Source: an uncultured Ruminococcus sp. (lineage in GTDB: Bacteria; Bacillota; Clostridia; Oscillospirales; Ruminococcaceae). From it: a DNA stretch of 64,000 bases. Location: contig CAMKMD010000007.1 in NCBI GenBank assembly GCA_946413815.1, positions 28,969 through 92,968 on the forward strand. The letters are read 5' to 3'. Of this stretch, positions 1 to 7,912 are shown piece after piece; positions within the stretch are counted from its first letter, which is position 1; each line of letters begins with the position of its first letter. The notes beneath the pieces were generated by a model, which was given only the letters and a program-made list of their open reading frames with translations, did not search any database and was not told where the DNA came from. Position numbers and translations under genes: made by a program.

Positions 1-3000
1 TCACGGTAGTAGGTGCTGAAGAGGATAGCATAGTCTATGGTTGAGCCCATAAGGATGCACTGCACTATGAGCAGTGCAAGATAATGTATGCTGTAGCCCT
101 GTATGCCGATAACGGAAACTGTGATATATACTCCGCACTGCACAAGAAGTACAAGTATTGCAGGCACGGCAGCCGAGCGGAAGGTAATAAGAACTACCAG
201 AAAGATGGCAATTGCAGTGAGCAGTGTTATGGTAAGCAGCTCTTTGTCGAAGGTCTGCGACATTTCATAGTTCATAGCCGATGAACCGATAAGATGATGT
301 TCGCCTCTGAGATCTGCACACATATCATTCACTGTGCGGTAGAACTCCTCTGTCTCCTTGCCCTCCTCAGGTACCGTTACAGACATTATAAGCCTTGAAT
401 ACTTATCGCTTCTGAGCTGTTCAAGGCCATCTTTCAGGTCAGCATCAGACTGCTGTATGTCCTCCTTCATCTCGTCATCAATGACGGTACTGAAGGTGCT
501 GTCATAGATGAGAGTATCAGCAAGATAACTCATAAGCTGATCTATGGACATGGTCATGCTCTTGTCAGGCTCCAGATTCGCATCATGATAAAGATAGAGC
601 AGGGATATGGTATCATCATCAAGATCATCTGTCATACCTCTGAACAGATCAGTCATTTCAGCGCAGTCAAACTTCTCACCGGAGATAACTGCGTCTGCCA
701 CAGAGGAAACGCTTGTGAGCTGTTCGCTCTGCTCCTTGTCAAAGCGGTCTGCGAAGTCTTCACTGCTCAGTACATCGGACTTTACGAAATCAAGAAACTC
801 CTTAACGGAGAGCTTCCAGTCTTTTGTATCGCCCTTCTTATAGGTGTAGAGGAGAAGCAGCTGCTCCGCCTTGTCAGGCTCCATACCGGTCAGCTCAGAA
901 AGGGCCTCAGCATCAAGCTCCTCTCCTGACTCAGCGCTTTCCATTATGCCTTTCAGGAGTTCCACCTTGTCAAGCATCTCACTGTCAGCCATACCGGAGA
1001 GCTCCTTTTTATTGGTGATGAGGAAGCCGATCATATCTTCAGGACTCATCTTCCAGTCTGCATTCTTTGAATCCCTGAGCGCATAGAGCTGCTTCATTGA
1101 AGCGGCATCCATATTCATAAGAGCAGCGGACTGCTCATAAGTCAGGCCCGCACCGGAGGATGCGATATCCATTATCTGCTTCAGGGTCTTCATCTTCTGT
1201 GCTGATGCCTGATCAATCTTTCCGGAGAACATCGGGTCATTCACTACATAGCTGTTCATATATGCCACAAAGTCATACAGCGACATCCTCCTGTCGGAGT
1301 TGCCGTAGTAAAGGGTGAAGAGCAGCCTTATCTGACTCTGGTCCATGCCGAAGAGCTTTGAGAACCCGTCCATGCCCAGGGACTGACCGGAAGCAGCGAT
1401 GTTGCAGAGCTGCTGCATAGTGTACAGCTGCGATCTTGTATCATTGTCGATCATAGGGCCGTAAACGGGATCCGGCAGCACGTTGATGATAAAGGCATCT
1501 ATAAAGCCTCTCAGAGGCATAGAAGCGATCTCAGTACCGGACTGTGCCGAGAAGCCCATGAAGAGCTGTGAGATAAAGCCCTGGTCTATACCGAGCATTG
1601 CTGAGAGCTCAGGGGCGGAAAGCGGATAGTCCGATGAGGCAAGCTGTATTATCTGCGACATCTGACCTGTCTTCTCACGCAGAGAGCTGTCAAAGCTGCC
1701 GCTGTATGCCGGATCATTCATCAGTGCTTCAAGGAAAGAAACGAATTCCTGCAAGGTCATGGTCCTGCTGTCCAGGTCCAGGTCTCTTGAGTCAAGGCGG
1801 AATATCTGCCTGATCATCCCCTCCTCCATGCCGAGCATCCGGGCAAGACCCGAGGCATCTCTGACCGCATGGATGGCATTCCTGTCGGTAAAGGCGGAAA
1901 GCTGGTCTATCTGTGAAAGAGTATCAGCGCTGAAGCGGAAAGAGAAGGTCTTGTTCTTGGCAACATCGTTTCTGAGGAAGGAAGTAAGCTCCTGTATTGT
2001 CATGCTCTTCGGGGTGTAGTCCTTGTTCTTTCCGAAGTAATACACATAGAGCAGCTTTGCATCCTCCTCATCAAAGCCCATCTTTTCTGCCATTTCTCCG
2101 GGAGTATGCTCCTTCTTCAGAGCTTCACCGTCAGTGAACTCCCTCAGCAGCTTCATCTGTTCAATGGTTTCCTCATCGAACATATCGGAGTAATCCTTGT
2201 CGGCTGCAAGATCATTCAGAACGAAATCTGTAAACTCACCGACAGTGATTGTATCTGCTTCTGCTCCGCCGTTCTGTATGAAGTAATAGAGTATGAGCTG
2301 CTCGCAGTCGCTTACCGGCATATCAAAGAAATCTGCAAGTTCCCTGGCATCCATGGGCTTTTTCAGCAGCTGTGCATCGGAGAGCTTTTCTATCATATCC
2401 CTGTATTCCGTGATATCCTCGCCCATATAGTCACTGAATGTCTCGTTCGTCATGACATCATCGGTTATGAAACGCATGAATTCGGATGCCGTAATCTTTC
2501 CTGTCTTACCGCCGTAGTACTTATAGTAAAGCATATTGAAGAGAGTGGGGTCGAGGTCGAAATCGCGCTTCTTTCCGCTGCCCATATTCTCTGAAAGATC
2601 ATCTATGGCATCAACCATATCATCAGCTGTATGCTGCTTTCCAAGGGTGCTGGAATAGTTTGCCGCACTCTTCACATCCTCGCGCTCCTCAAGTCTTTCA
2701 GCTATCCTTGTTACGGCATCATCATCCTGATTCTCGTAGAGCATAACGACAGTGCTCCTTGTGGGGAAGATATCAGCTATGGCATCGGGGGGAGTCATGG
2801 AGAAGCATATCACCGTCTGCTTCTGTAAGTACCAGGCGCCCGCAAACAGGCCGATGAAGCAGAGAGTGAGAGGCACTCTTGCCCTGTAGGCGAATCTCGC
2901 AAGCCCGCCCGTGGGTATATGGGGAGCCGGCTTTGCTGTCTTTTCTATAACCTTCGAGAATGTGAGTATCAGGCCGGGGAGTATCAGGAAAACGCACACA

Positions 3001-3881
3001 ACGCTGCAGAATACACCCTTTGCAAGCACTACGCCCATATCAAAGCCAATCTTGAAGCTCATGAAGACAAGGGCAAGAAGACCTACCACCGTGGTTATGG
3101 AGCTGCTCGATATGGAGGAGAAAGCACCTGCGACCGCTGCCTTCATGGCAGCCTTTCTGTCATCGGTCTTCTCAAGCTCCTGACGGTAGCGGTTTATCAG
3201 TATTATCGAATAGTCCATGGACAGGACGAGCTGCAGTATGGCTGCAACGGAGAAGGTGTTCTCCGAGATAGTGCCGAGTATGATATTCGTGCCGAGATTG
3301 ATGACTACAGCGACAGCTATAGTGAACAGAAACAGCACAGGCTCGAACCACGAACCACTCATTATAAGCAGTATGACCATGAGCATCGCAACAGCAAATA
3401 CCATTACCCACAGCGGAAGACCGGGACCTTCGTTGCTGTCATCCATGTATGTCATATCGTTTCCGGAGAAGTCCCGTTCAAGGGTACGGATTATCTCAGC
3501 CTCCTCAGGGGAACCGTAGTCATTCTCCATGTGGAGTACATACTTGGTGTACTTATCCCTGTTGTAGTCTTCGTCACCTTCCTTGTAGTCAACGTCTGTG
3601 ACGTTCTCTATCCCCTCAAGTCTTTCCTTAAGTGCGCTCTTCTGTTCGCGCTCAAGGCCTGTGAACATCACACGTATGGTGTTGTCGGTATCAGCCTCCG
3701 GAAAGCTCTCCTCCATGATATCCATACCGATCTTCATGGACGAATCATCCGGCAGATATTTCGTCATATCGTCATTGACTCCCACCTCCGGGATGAGCAG
3801 TCCGCAGACCGCAGTAAAAGCAAGGACGACGATTATGATCCATATCCGCTTTTCAACAATGATGTCAGCTATTTTCTTCAT
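1..3881 (-). CDS. MMPL/RND-family membrane transporter with a long repeat-filled loop (3' end outside window)
   Basis: The reading frame is open from an ATG at 3881 (preceded by AAGAGGTG) to base 1, about 1293 codons, so the C-terminal part lies beyond the left edge. Residues 12-32 form a first membrane helix. After an extracytoplasmic stretch comes a cluster of helices (about residues 165-370) with polar positions typical of MMPL/RND half-transporters. Residues about 460-1117 form a very long external loop made of nine related units of about 80 residues. Membrane helices resume near residue 1200. MMPL proteins export lipids or hydrophobic compounds and are usually 700-1000 residues, so this one is unusually long. 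It is divergent from a TetR gene across a perfect palindrome, which suggests inducible export. The substrate cannot be deduced. Confidence 0.85.
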   Translation of the reverse strand, partial: MKKIADIIVEKRIWIIIVVLAFTAVCGLLIPEVGVNDDMTKYLPDDSSMKIGMDIMEESFPEADTDNTIRVMFTGLEREQKSALKERLEGIENVTDVDYKEGDEDYNRDKYTKYVLHMENDYGSPEEAEIIRTLERDFSGNDMTYMDDSNEGPGLPLWVMVFAVAMLMVILLIMSGSWFEPVLFLFTIAVAVVINLGTNIILGTISENTFSVAAILQLVLSMDYSIILINRYRQELEKTDDRKAAMKAAVAGAFSSISSSSITTVVGLLALVFMSFKIGFDMGVVLAKGVFCSVVCVFLILPGLILTFSKVIEKTAKPAPHIPTGGLARFAYRARVPLTLCFIGLFAGAWYLQKQTVICFSMTPPDAIADIFPTRSTVVMLYENQDDDAVTRIAERLEEREDVKSAANYSSTLGKQHTADDMVDAIDDLSENMGSGKKRDFDLDPTLFNMLYYKYYGGKTGKITASEFMRFITDDVMTNETFSDYMGEDITEYRDMIEKLSDAQLLKKPMDARELADFFDMPVSDCEQLILYYFIQNGGAEADTITVGEFTDFVLNDLAADKDYSDMFDEETIEQMKLLREFTDGEALKKEHTPGEMAEKMGFDEEDAKLLYVYYFGKNKDYTPKSMTIQELTSFLRNDVAKNKTFSFRFSADTLSQIDQLSAFTDRNAIHAVRDASGLARMLGMEEGMIRQIFRLDSRDLDLDSRTMTLQEFVSFLEALMNDPAYSGSFDSSLREKTGQMSQIIQLASSDYPLSAPELSAMLGIDQGFISQLFMGFSAQSGTEIASMPLRGFIDAFIINVLPDPVYGPMIDNDTRSQLYTMQQLCNIAASGQSLGMDGFSKLFGMDQSQIRLLFTLYYGNSDRRMSLYDFVAYMNSYVVNDPMFSGKIDQASAQKMKTLKQIMDIASSGAGLTYEQSAALMNMDAASMKQLYALRDSKNADWKMSPEDMIGFLITNKKELSGMADSEMLDKVELLKGIMESAESGEELDAEALSELTGMEPDKAEQLLLLYTYKKGDTKDWKLSVKEFLDFVKSDVLSSEDFADRFDKEQSEQLTSVSSVADAVISGEKFDCAEMTDLFRGMTDDLDDDTISLLYLYHDANLEPDKSMTMSIDQLMSYLADTLIYDSTFSTVIDDEMKEDIQQSDADLKDGLEQLRSDKYSRLIMSVTVPEEGKETEEFYRTVNDMCADLRGEHHLIGSSAMNYEMSQTFDKELLTITLLTAIAIFLVVLITFRSAAVPAILVLLVQCGVYITVSVIGIQGYSIHYLALLIVQCILMGSTIDYAILFSTYYR
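531..2500 (-). repeat. Nine tandem ~80-residue repeats inside the MMPL loop
   Basis: Each unit starts with a recognisable core of the form (M/I)(T/S)xxEFxxF followed by an aspartate-rich segment, then a helix ending in A-x-L-x-G-M and an L-x-x-x-Y-Y-like turn. Cores lie near 2480-2497, 2221-2252, 1975-2007, 1732-1763, 1486-1520, 1258-1287, 1018-1050, 784-812 and 531-551 (gene on the minus strand). Spacing is 228-259 bases. The copies have diverged at DNA level, so this is an old protein repeat and not a recent tandem duplication. Confidence 0.75.
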
Positions 3882-3937
3882 TGAATACACCTCTTGACAG
3901 ATTTTTCAAAACACGTTATAATGCTACCATAAACCTG

Positions 3938-3968
3938 TTTTAAAGTCAACCGACTGTTGACTTTAAAA
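3938..3968. promoter_or_regulatory. Perfect 13-bp inverted repeat, probable TetR operator
   Basis: TTTTAAAGTCAAC at 3938-3950 and its exact reverse complement at 3956-3968 are separated by five bases. The dyad lies between the divergent MMPL and TetR genes. Its arms contain TTGACT in both directions, which fits overlapping -35 elements for both genes. A second, weaker dyad (CAAAGTG at 3983-3989, CACTTTG at 4013-4019) precedes the TetR start. The size and position are typical of TetR-family operators. Confidence 0.75.
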
Positions 3969-4043
3969 TGTGGTGTAAACTACAAAGTGGAATATAAATG
4001 TTGCAGAGTCAACACTTTGATGATATTTGTTGAGGAGAAAGCT

Positions 4044-4583
4044 ATGGAGAACCAACGTATACGTGTTACAAAGAGAATGCTCAGGGAGGCACTGATAAGA
4101 CTGCTCGGCCAGAAGCCCATCGAGAAGATAAGAGTACAGGAGATATGCCTTGAAGCCCAGATCAACAGGACGACCTTCTACAAGTACTACGGTACACAGT
4201 ATGACCTTCTGAACGAGGTTAAGGAAGGGTTTCTGAAAGAGCTTGAAATGCACTTTGAAAATGACGACGAGCCCAAGAACCTTGTAAACGTACTTGCATA
4301 CATGGATGAGCAGAGGGAACTCTGCCTTGCACTGATAAGGGCAATAAGCGATGACAGCTTCCTTGAGAGCCTGCTCGGCCTTTCGTATATAACAACAGAG
4401 CTTGAGCAGGGGCTCGCTGACAGATACGAGGGCAGCAGGAAGGAGTATGCCACCGAGTTCATACTCCGCGGCGCCTATTCCGTGGTCAGAAAGTGGCTCT
4501 ATGCCGATACTCGTGATACTCCCGAATTCATTGCCGGCATCATCATGGAGCTTGCCGGCGGGCTCTGCGGATACGGACAGTAA
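4044..4583 (+). CDS. TetR/AcrR-family transcriptional regulator
   Basis: A 179-residue protein. The N-terminal 60 residues are a TetR helix-turn-helix: the helix IRVQEICLEAQINRTTFYKY is characteristic. The rest is the variable helical ligand-binding domain. The ATG at 4044 is chosen because a GAGGAG ribosome site lies seven bases upstream; an in-frame ATG at 3957 would overlap the operator and has no ribosome site. The gene is divergent from the MMPL transporter and very likely represses it and itself through the palindrome at 3938-3968. The ligand is unknown. A final region rich in Gly and Leu (ELAGGLCGYGQ) is usual for the family. Confidence 0.9.
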   Translation: MENQRIRVTKRMLREALIRLLGQKPIEKIRVQEICLEAQINRTTFYKYYGTQYDLLNEVKEGFLKELEMHFENDDEPKNLVNVLAYMDEQRELCLALIRAISDDSFLESLLGLSYITTELEQGLADRYEGSRKEYATEFILRGAYSVVRKWLYADTRDTPEFIAGIIMELAGGLCGYGQ

Positions 4584-4592
4584 TATCCGCTC

Positions 4593-4621
4593 TTGCATTT
4601 TCTTTATATATATGATATAAT
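4593..4621 (+). promoter_or_regulatory. Sigma-A promoter for the 4663 gene
   Basis: TTGCAT, 17 bases, TATAAT. The transcript would start about 35 bases upstream of the start codon. Confidence 0.65.
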
Positions 4622-4662
4622 CAATTATACAGAATAAATCCTGAACATATGGAGGACAGAAT

Positions 4663-5079
4663 ATGGACATCAAAAAAATAGTTATAGGTTTAGCGCTTGT
4701 GATACTTGCTTTCTGCGGATGGAACCTTCTCAGCAGCAAGGCACCCGCTCTCGACAAGACCAAGCTCGACTACGAAGCTATTGAAGCTGTTCACAGCGAG
4801 ATGGAGTCGCTGAAAAACTCCTCGATGCTGAAGAAGGGCGGCGACGGCGGACAGTGGAATGTATACGAGCTCGGCCTGATGTATGAGAAAGACGATGAGT
4901 TCTTCAAGAAGATACGCAAGGATCTTGGTGAGGATTTCCACTGGAAGCTCTCAAACGGCGATTCCATTTTCATAGGAGTACTCACCCACAGGAATTCTTA
5001 CCGTATCTATGCCGGTACCCCTGACGAGGCTCATATGCTCTATCCCGACTGGAACTACACTGCCCTTGAAAAGAAATGA
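4663..5079 (+). CDS. Small membrane-anchored protein of unknown function
   Basis: A 138-residue protein with a GGAGG ribosome site. Residues 5-24 form one hydrophobic helix (signal anchor or uncleaved signal peptide), followed by about 110 polar residues that would be outside the cell. The soluble part has a mixed charge pattern and ends in an aromatic-rich stretch (YPDWNYTALEKK). I do not recognise a family. It has its own promoter and is followed by a hairpin terminator, so it is monocistronic. Its position between a TetR and a two-component operon gives no clear functional hint. Confidence 0.75.
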   Translation: MDIKKIVIGLALVILAFCGWNLLSSKAPALDKTKLDYEAIEAVHSEMESLKNSSMLKKGGDGGQWNVYELGLMYEKDDEFFKKIRKDLGEDFHWKLSNGDSIFIGVLTHRNSYRIYAGTPDEAHMLYPDWNYTALEKK

Positions 5080-5083
5080 TCCC

Positions 5084-5110
5084 AGACCCCCGGCCATTAA
5101 CCGGGGGTCT
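5084..5110 (+). terminator. Hairpin terminator
   Basis: A perfect 10-bp stem (AGACCCCCGG / CCGGGGGTCT) with a 7-base loop directly after the stop of the 4663 gene. The downstream U tract is weak. Confidence 0.55.
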
Positions 5111-5137
5111 TGACATTCCGGTACCTGCGGCGTACGC

Positions 5138-5166
5138 TTGACCGTACCTCACCGATGGTATATAAT
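5138..5166 (+). promoter_or_regulatory. Sigma-A promoter of the two-component operon
   Basis: TTGACC, 17 bases, TATAAT, followed by a GGAGG ribosome site before the ATG at 5204. Confidence 0.8.
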
Positions 5167-5203
5167 ATAACAGGAAATCTAATCAGCTACGGAGGATGCT
5201 TCC

Positions 5204-5890
5204 ATGGACAAAAAACGGATACTGATCGTTGACGATGATACCGATCTTTCTTTTATAATCTCAGAGATGCTTGACGGCTGCGGCTACGAGAGCGTGCGGG
5301 CGGAAAGCGCAGAGGAGGCTTTTGATATACTCTCACATAAAAGCTTCCATCTTATACTCCTTGACATCAATCTCCCAGATTCCGTCGGATTCGATATCTG
5401 CCGGCAGCTTCGTGAGGTATCGGATGTTCCCGTCATCTTCGCAAGCGCACGCACTGCCGAGGACGACCGCATAACCAGCTTTGATATCGGCGGGGATGAT
5501 TATCTGCCGAAGCCCTATTCCATGAAGGAACTGCTCTCACGCATCAATGCCCTCATCAGACGAGCCTACGGGCAGTCCGGTGACAGCAGGCTCTCTTTCG
5601 GCGATATCGTCATAGACACCGCTGCAAGGACGGTCACCCGCCGCGGCGGGAGGATAACCCTCGCACAGCGTGAATTCGACCTTCTTGAATACCTCTGCCG
5701 CAACAGGAACACAGCCATCCCGAAGGATAAGCTGCTTTCCGAGGTATGGGGAGCGTTCTCTGGAGTCGAGCCCTCGACCCTCGCTGTACATATCCGCTGG
5801 CTGCGTGAAAAGCTTGAGGACGACCCTGCCGACCCGAAATACATAAAGACTGTATGGAGGCTCGGGTATATGCTGGAGGTGGATGAATGA
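5204..5890 (+). CDS. OmpR/PhoB-family response regulator
   Basis: A 228-residue regulator. The receiver domain (1-120) has the acidic pair D10/D11, the phosphoacceptor D54 (in LLDINLP) and the conserved K103 (LPKPYS). The C-terminal winged helix (about 130-228) carries the OmpR-type pattern with LAVHIRWLREKLEDDPADPKYIKTV and the terminal hairpin. The stop overlaps the start of the following kinase by four bases (ATGA), so the two are translationally coupled. The likely target is the promoter of the ABC transporter genes at 7142, which has 11-bp-spaced direct repeats instead of a -35 box. Confidence 0.95.
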   Translation: MDKKRILIVDDDTDLSFIISEMLDGCGYESVRAESAEEAFDILSHKSFHLILLDINLPDSVGFDICRQLREVSDVPVIFASARTAEDDRITSFDIGGDDYLPKPYSMKELLSRINALIRRAYGQSGDSRLSFGDIVIDTAARTVTRRGGRITLAQREFDLLEYLCRNRNTAIPKDKLLSEVWGAFSGVEPSTLAVHIRWLREKLEDDPADPKYIKTVWRLGYMLEVDE

Positions 5891-7035
5891 AACGTCTGAC
5901 AAATGCAGCGCTCATCTTTGCGCTCCTCATCGCTGCTGTCTGCGGTATCTCATATTTCAGGGCATCCGGCTACAGCAGCAGGGCAGGCAGCTACATGGTG
6001 AGTCTCAACGAGATAGAAAAGCTCTGCGAGCAGGGTGATACTACGGCAGCGGGAGCAGCTGCAAAGGAACTGCGCCGGGAGATAAGCTCAGATAAACGCA
6101 TCCCCGACGGTCAGGCAGCTGTGATACTGACCGGTCTCCTCTGCATCGGCTTTCTCGCCGGTGTAAGCATCTACTGCGGCATAGCAGTGATACGCCCCTT
6201 CCACAGACTCTCGGGATTTGCAGAGAGGATAGCCGGCGGCGACCTCGACCTCCCTCTTGACTATGAGCGCACCGACTACTTCGGCAGATTCACATGGGCA
6301 TTCGACAGTATGCGCAGCGAGATAGTCCGTGCAAGAGCCTGTGAGCGCGAAGCCATAGAGAACCATAAGACCGTCATCGCCGCCCTCTCTCACGATATAA
6401 AGACGCCCGTCGCCTCCATACGCGCCTACACCGAGGCTCTCGAACTTGGGATAGGCTCCTCGCCGGAGAAGTGCAGACAGTATACTGATGTTATAATACG
6501 CAAATGCGATGAGATATCGAAGCTGACCTCCGACCTGCTCACCCATTCCCTTTCAGAGCTTGAAAAGCTGAAGATGTCGCCGGAGCGCTTTGACCTCGGC
6601 GTACTGCTAAGAAAGGCAGTCGGTGATATCTCTCCTGACGGCAGTGTAAGATTTACGGAGCCCTCCTCCCCTCTTGAGGTATACGCTGACCCGGAAAGGG
6701 TATGCCAGATAGCCGAGAACCTTATCAACAACGCAAAGAAATATGCCGGCACTGATGTGGATATAACAGCAGAGCGCTCCGGCGATAATGCAGTTATACG
6801 CTTCTGTGACTACGGCAGCGGAGTGCCCGACGGAGATATGCCTTTTATCTTCAGCAAATTCTTCCGCGGCAGCAATAAAGGACAGCACAGCGGTTCCGGT
6901 CTCGGCCTGTACATAGTGAAATACATCGCAGAGCAGTCCGGCGGCAGCGTGAGCGCAAGGAACAACGGAAAAGGCTTTGAGGTTAGCGTTGCCCTGCCTC
7001 TCTACGATGAAAAGCTGCACTCCCTGAGCTCCTGA
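5887..7035 (+). CDS. Membrane sensor histidine kinase
   Basis: A 382-residue kinase partner of the preceding regulator. It has two membrane helices (about 5-24 and 78-102) flanking a short extracytoplasmic loop of about 50 residues, then a HAMP domain (about 103-155). The dimerisation domain has the phosphoacceptor H169 in ALSHDIKTP, and the ATPase domain shows the N box (ENLINNAKKY, 277-286) and the G boxes DYGSGVPDGD and GSGLGLYIVK. A small sensor loop beside an FtsX-type ABC transporter recalls systems that sense antimicrobial peptides through the transporter, though the loop here is longer than in the BceS class. Confidence 0.93.
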   Translation: MKRLTNAALIFALLIAAVCGISYFRASGYSSRAGSYMVSLNEIEKLCEQGDTTAAGAAAKELRREISSDKRIPDGQAAVILTGLLCIGFLAGVSIYCGIAVIRPFHRLSGFAERIAGGDLDLPLDYERTDYFGRFTWAFDSMRSEIVRARACEREAIENHKTVIAALSHDIKTPVASIRAYTEALELGIGSSPEKCRQYTDVIIRKCDEISKLTSDLLTHSLSELEKLKMSPERFDLGVLLRKAVGDISPDGSVRFTEPSSPLEVYADPERVCQIAENLINNAKKYAGTDVDITAERSGDNAVIRFCDYGSGVPDGDMPFIFSKFFRGSNKGQHSGSGLGLYIVKYIAEQSGGSVSARNNGKGFEVSVALPLYDEKLHSLSS

Positions 7036-7073
7036 TGCGCCGCCCGAAGGACATTCGGTCCCTGCCGGGTGTT

Positions 7074-7109
7074 TTCTTAAAGATTCCTTAATAGTTTACC
7101 TGTTAGAAT
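7074..7109 (+). promoter_or_regulatory. Regulated promoter of the ABC genes with direct repeats
   Basis: TTCTTAA (7074-7080) and TTCCTTAA (7084-7091) place two TTAA cores 11 bases apart. A -10 box TAGAAT lies at 7104-7109 but no good -35 box is found 17 bases upstream. Eleven-base direct repeats taking the place of the -35 element are typical of OmpR-type activators, so the adjacent regulator is the likely activator. Confidence 0.5.
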
Positions 7110-7141
7110 ATAGACATAAGCTGACAGGAAGGAGAACAGCA

Positions 7142-7903
7142 ATGAAAAAAACTATTCTTTCCGCAAAGGAAGTATACAAGAGCTTTGCACACAACGGCAG
7201 GCAGACACATATCCTCACAGGTATGAATGCCGATATCTATGAAGGAGATCTCACCGTCATAATGGGAGCCTCCGGCTCGGGAAAATCAACCACCCTCTAT
7301 GTCCTCAGCGGCATGGACAGGGCAACGGGCGGCCTGGTTCTCTACAACGGCGAGGACCTTGCAAAGATGAGCGAGAAGAAGCTCTCAGCACTCAGGCACA
7401 GCGATTTCGGCTTTGTCTTCCAGCAGATGCACCTTGTGAGCAATCTGAGCCTTTATGAGAACATCACAGTCCCCGGCTATCTCAATAAGTCAAGGAGCGC
7501 AGCGGAAACGGAAAAGCGTGCGGAGGAGCTCCTTGAGAAGATGGGTATAAAGGATATCCGCGATCATCTGCCTTCGCAGTGCTCAGGCGGCGAGCAGCAG
7601 CGCTGCGCTATCGCAAGAGCAGTCATAAACGAGCCGAAGCTCCTCTTTGCGGACGAACCTACCGGAGCCCTGAACAGGAAGAACACCACCGAGGTGCTCG
7701 ATCTGCTCACAGACCTCAACCGCGGCGGACAGAGCATACTCATGGTGACCCATGACATAAGAGCCGCCTGCCGTGCATCACGCATACTCTATATCGAGGA
7801 CGGCCGTATAATCGGAGACCTGGACCTTGCCATGTATGACGAAAAGGATGAGAAGAGCCGTGAGGCGCAGGTCAATGCCTGGCTCACATCACTTGAATGG
7901 TGA
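7142..7903 (+). CDS. ABC transporter ATP-binding protein (MacB/LolD type)
   Basis: A 253-residue ATPase. Walker A is GASGSGKS (42-49), the Q loop is at Q95 (FVFQQM), the signature is CSGGEQQ (147-153), Walker B with catalytic Glu is LLFADEP (167-173) and the switch His is H204. The sequence matches the family that energises FtsX-type permeases in peptide efflux, resistance and envelope stress. A GGAGAAC ribosome site precedes the ATG. The permease gene starts 10 bases downstream and must be the partner. Confidence 0.95.
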   Translation: MKKTILSAKEVYKSFAHNGRQTHILTGMNADIYEGDLTVIMGASGSGKSTTLYVLSGMDRATGGLVLYNGEDLAKMSEKKLSALRHSDFGFVFQQMHLVSNLSLYENITVPGYLNKSRSAAETEKRAEELLEKMGIKDIRDHLPSQCSGGEQQRCAIARAVINEPKLLFADEPTGALNRKNTTEVLDLLTDLNRGGQSILMVTHDIRAACRASRILYIEDGRIIGDLDLAMYDEKDEKSREAQVNAWLTSLEW

Positions 7904-7912
7904 GGTGGGACT

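Noticed and set aside
2919..3884. Long open frame on the plus strand opposite the MMPL gene
   Set aside because: It is the reverse of a well-supported membrane protein, has no ribosome site and no recognisable protein character (His/Tyr/Arg-rich composition).
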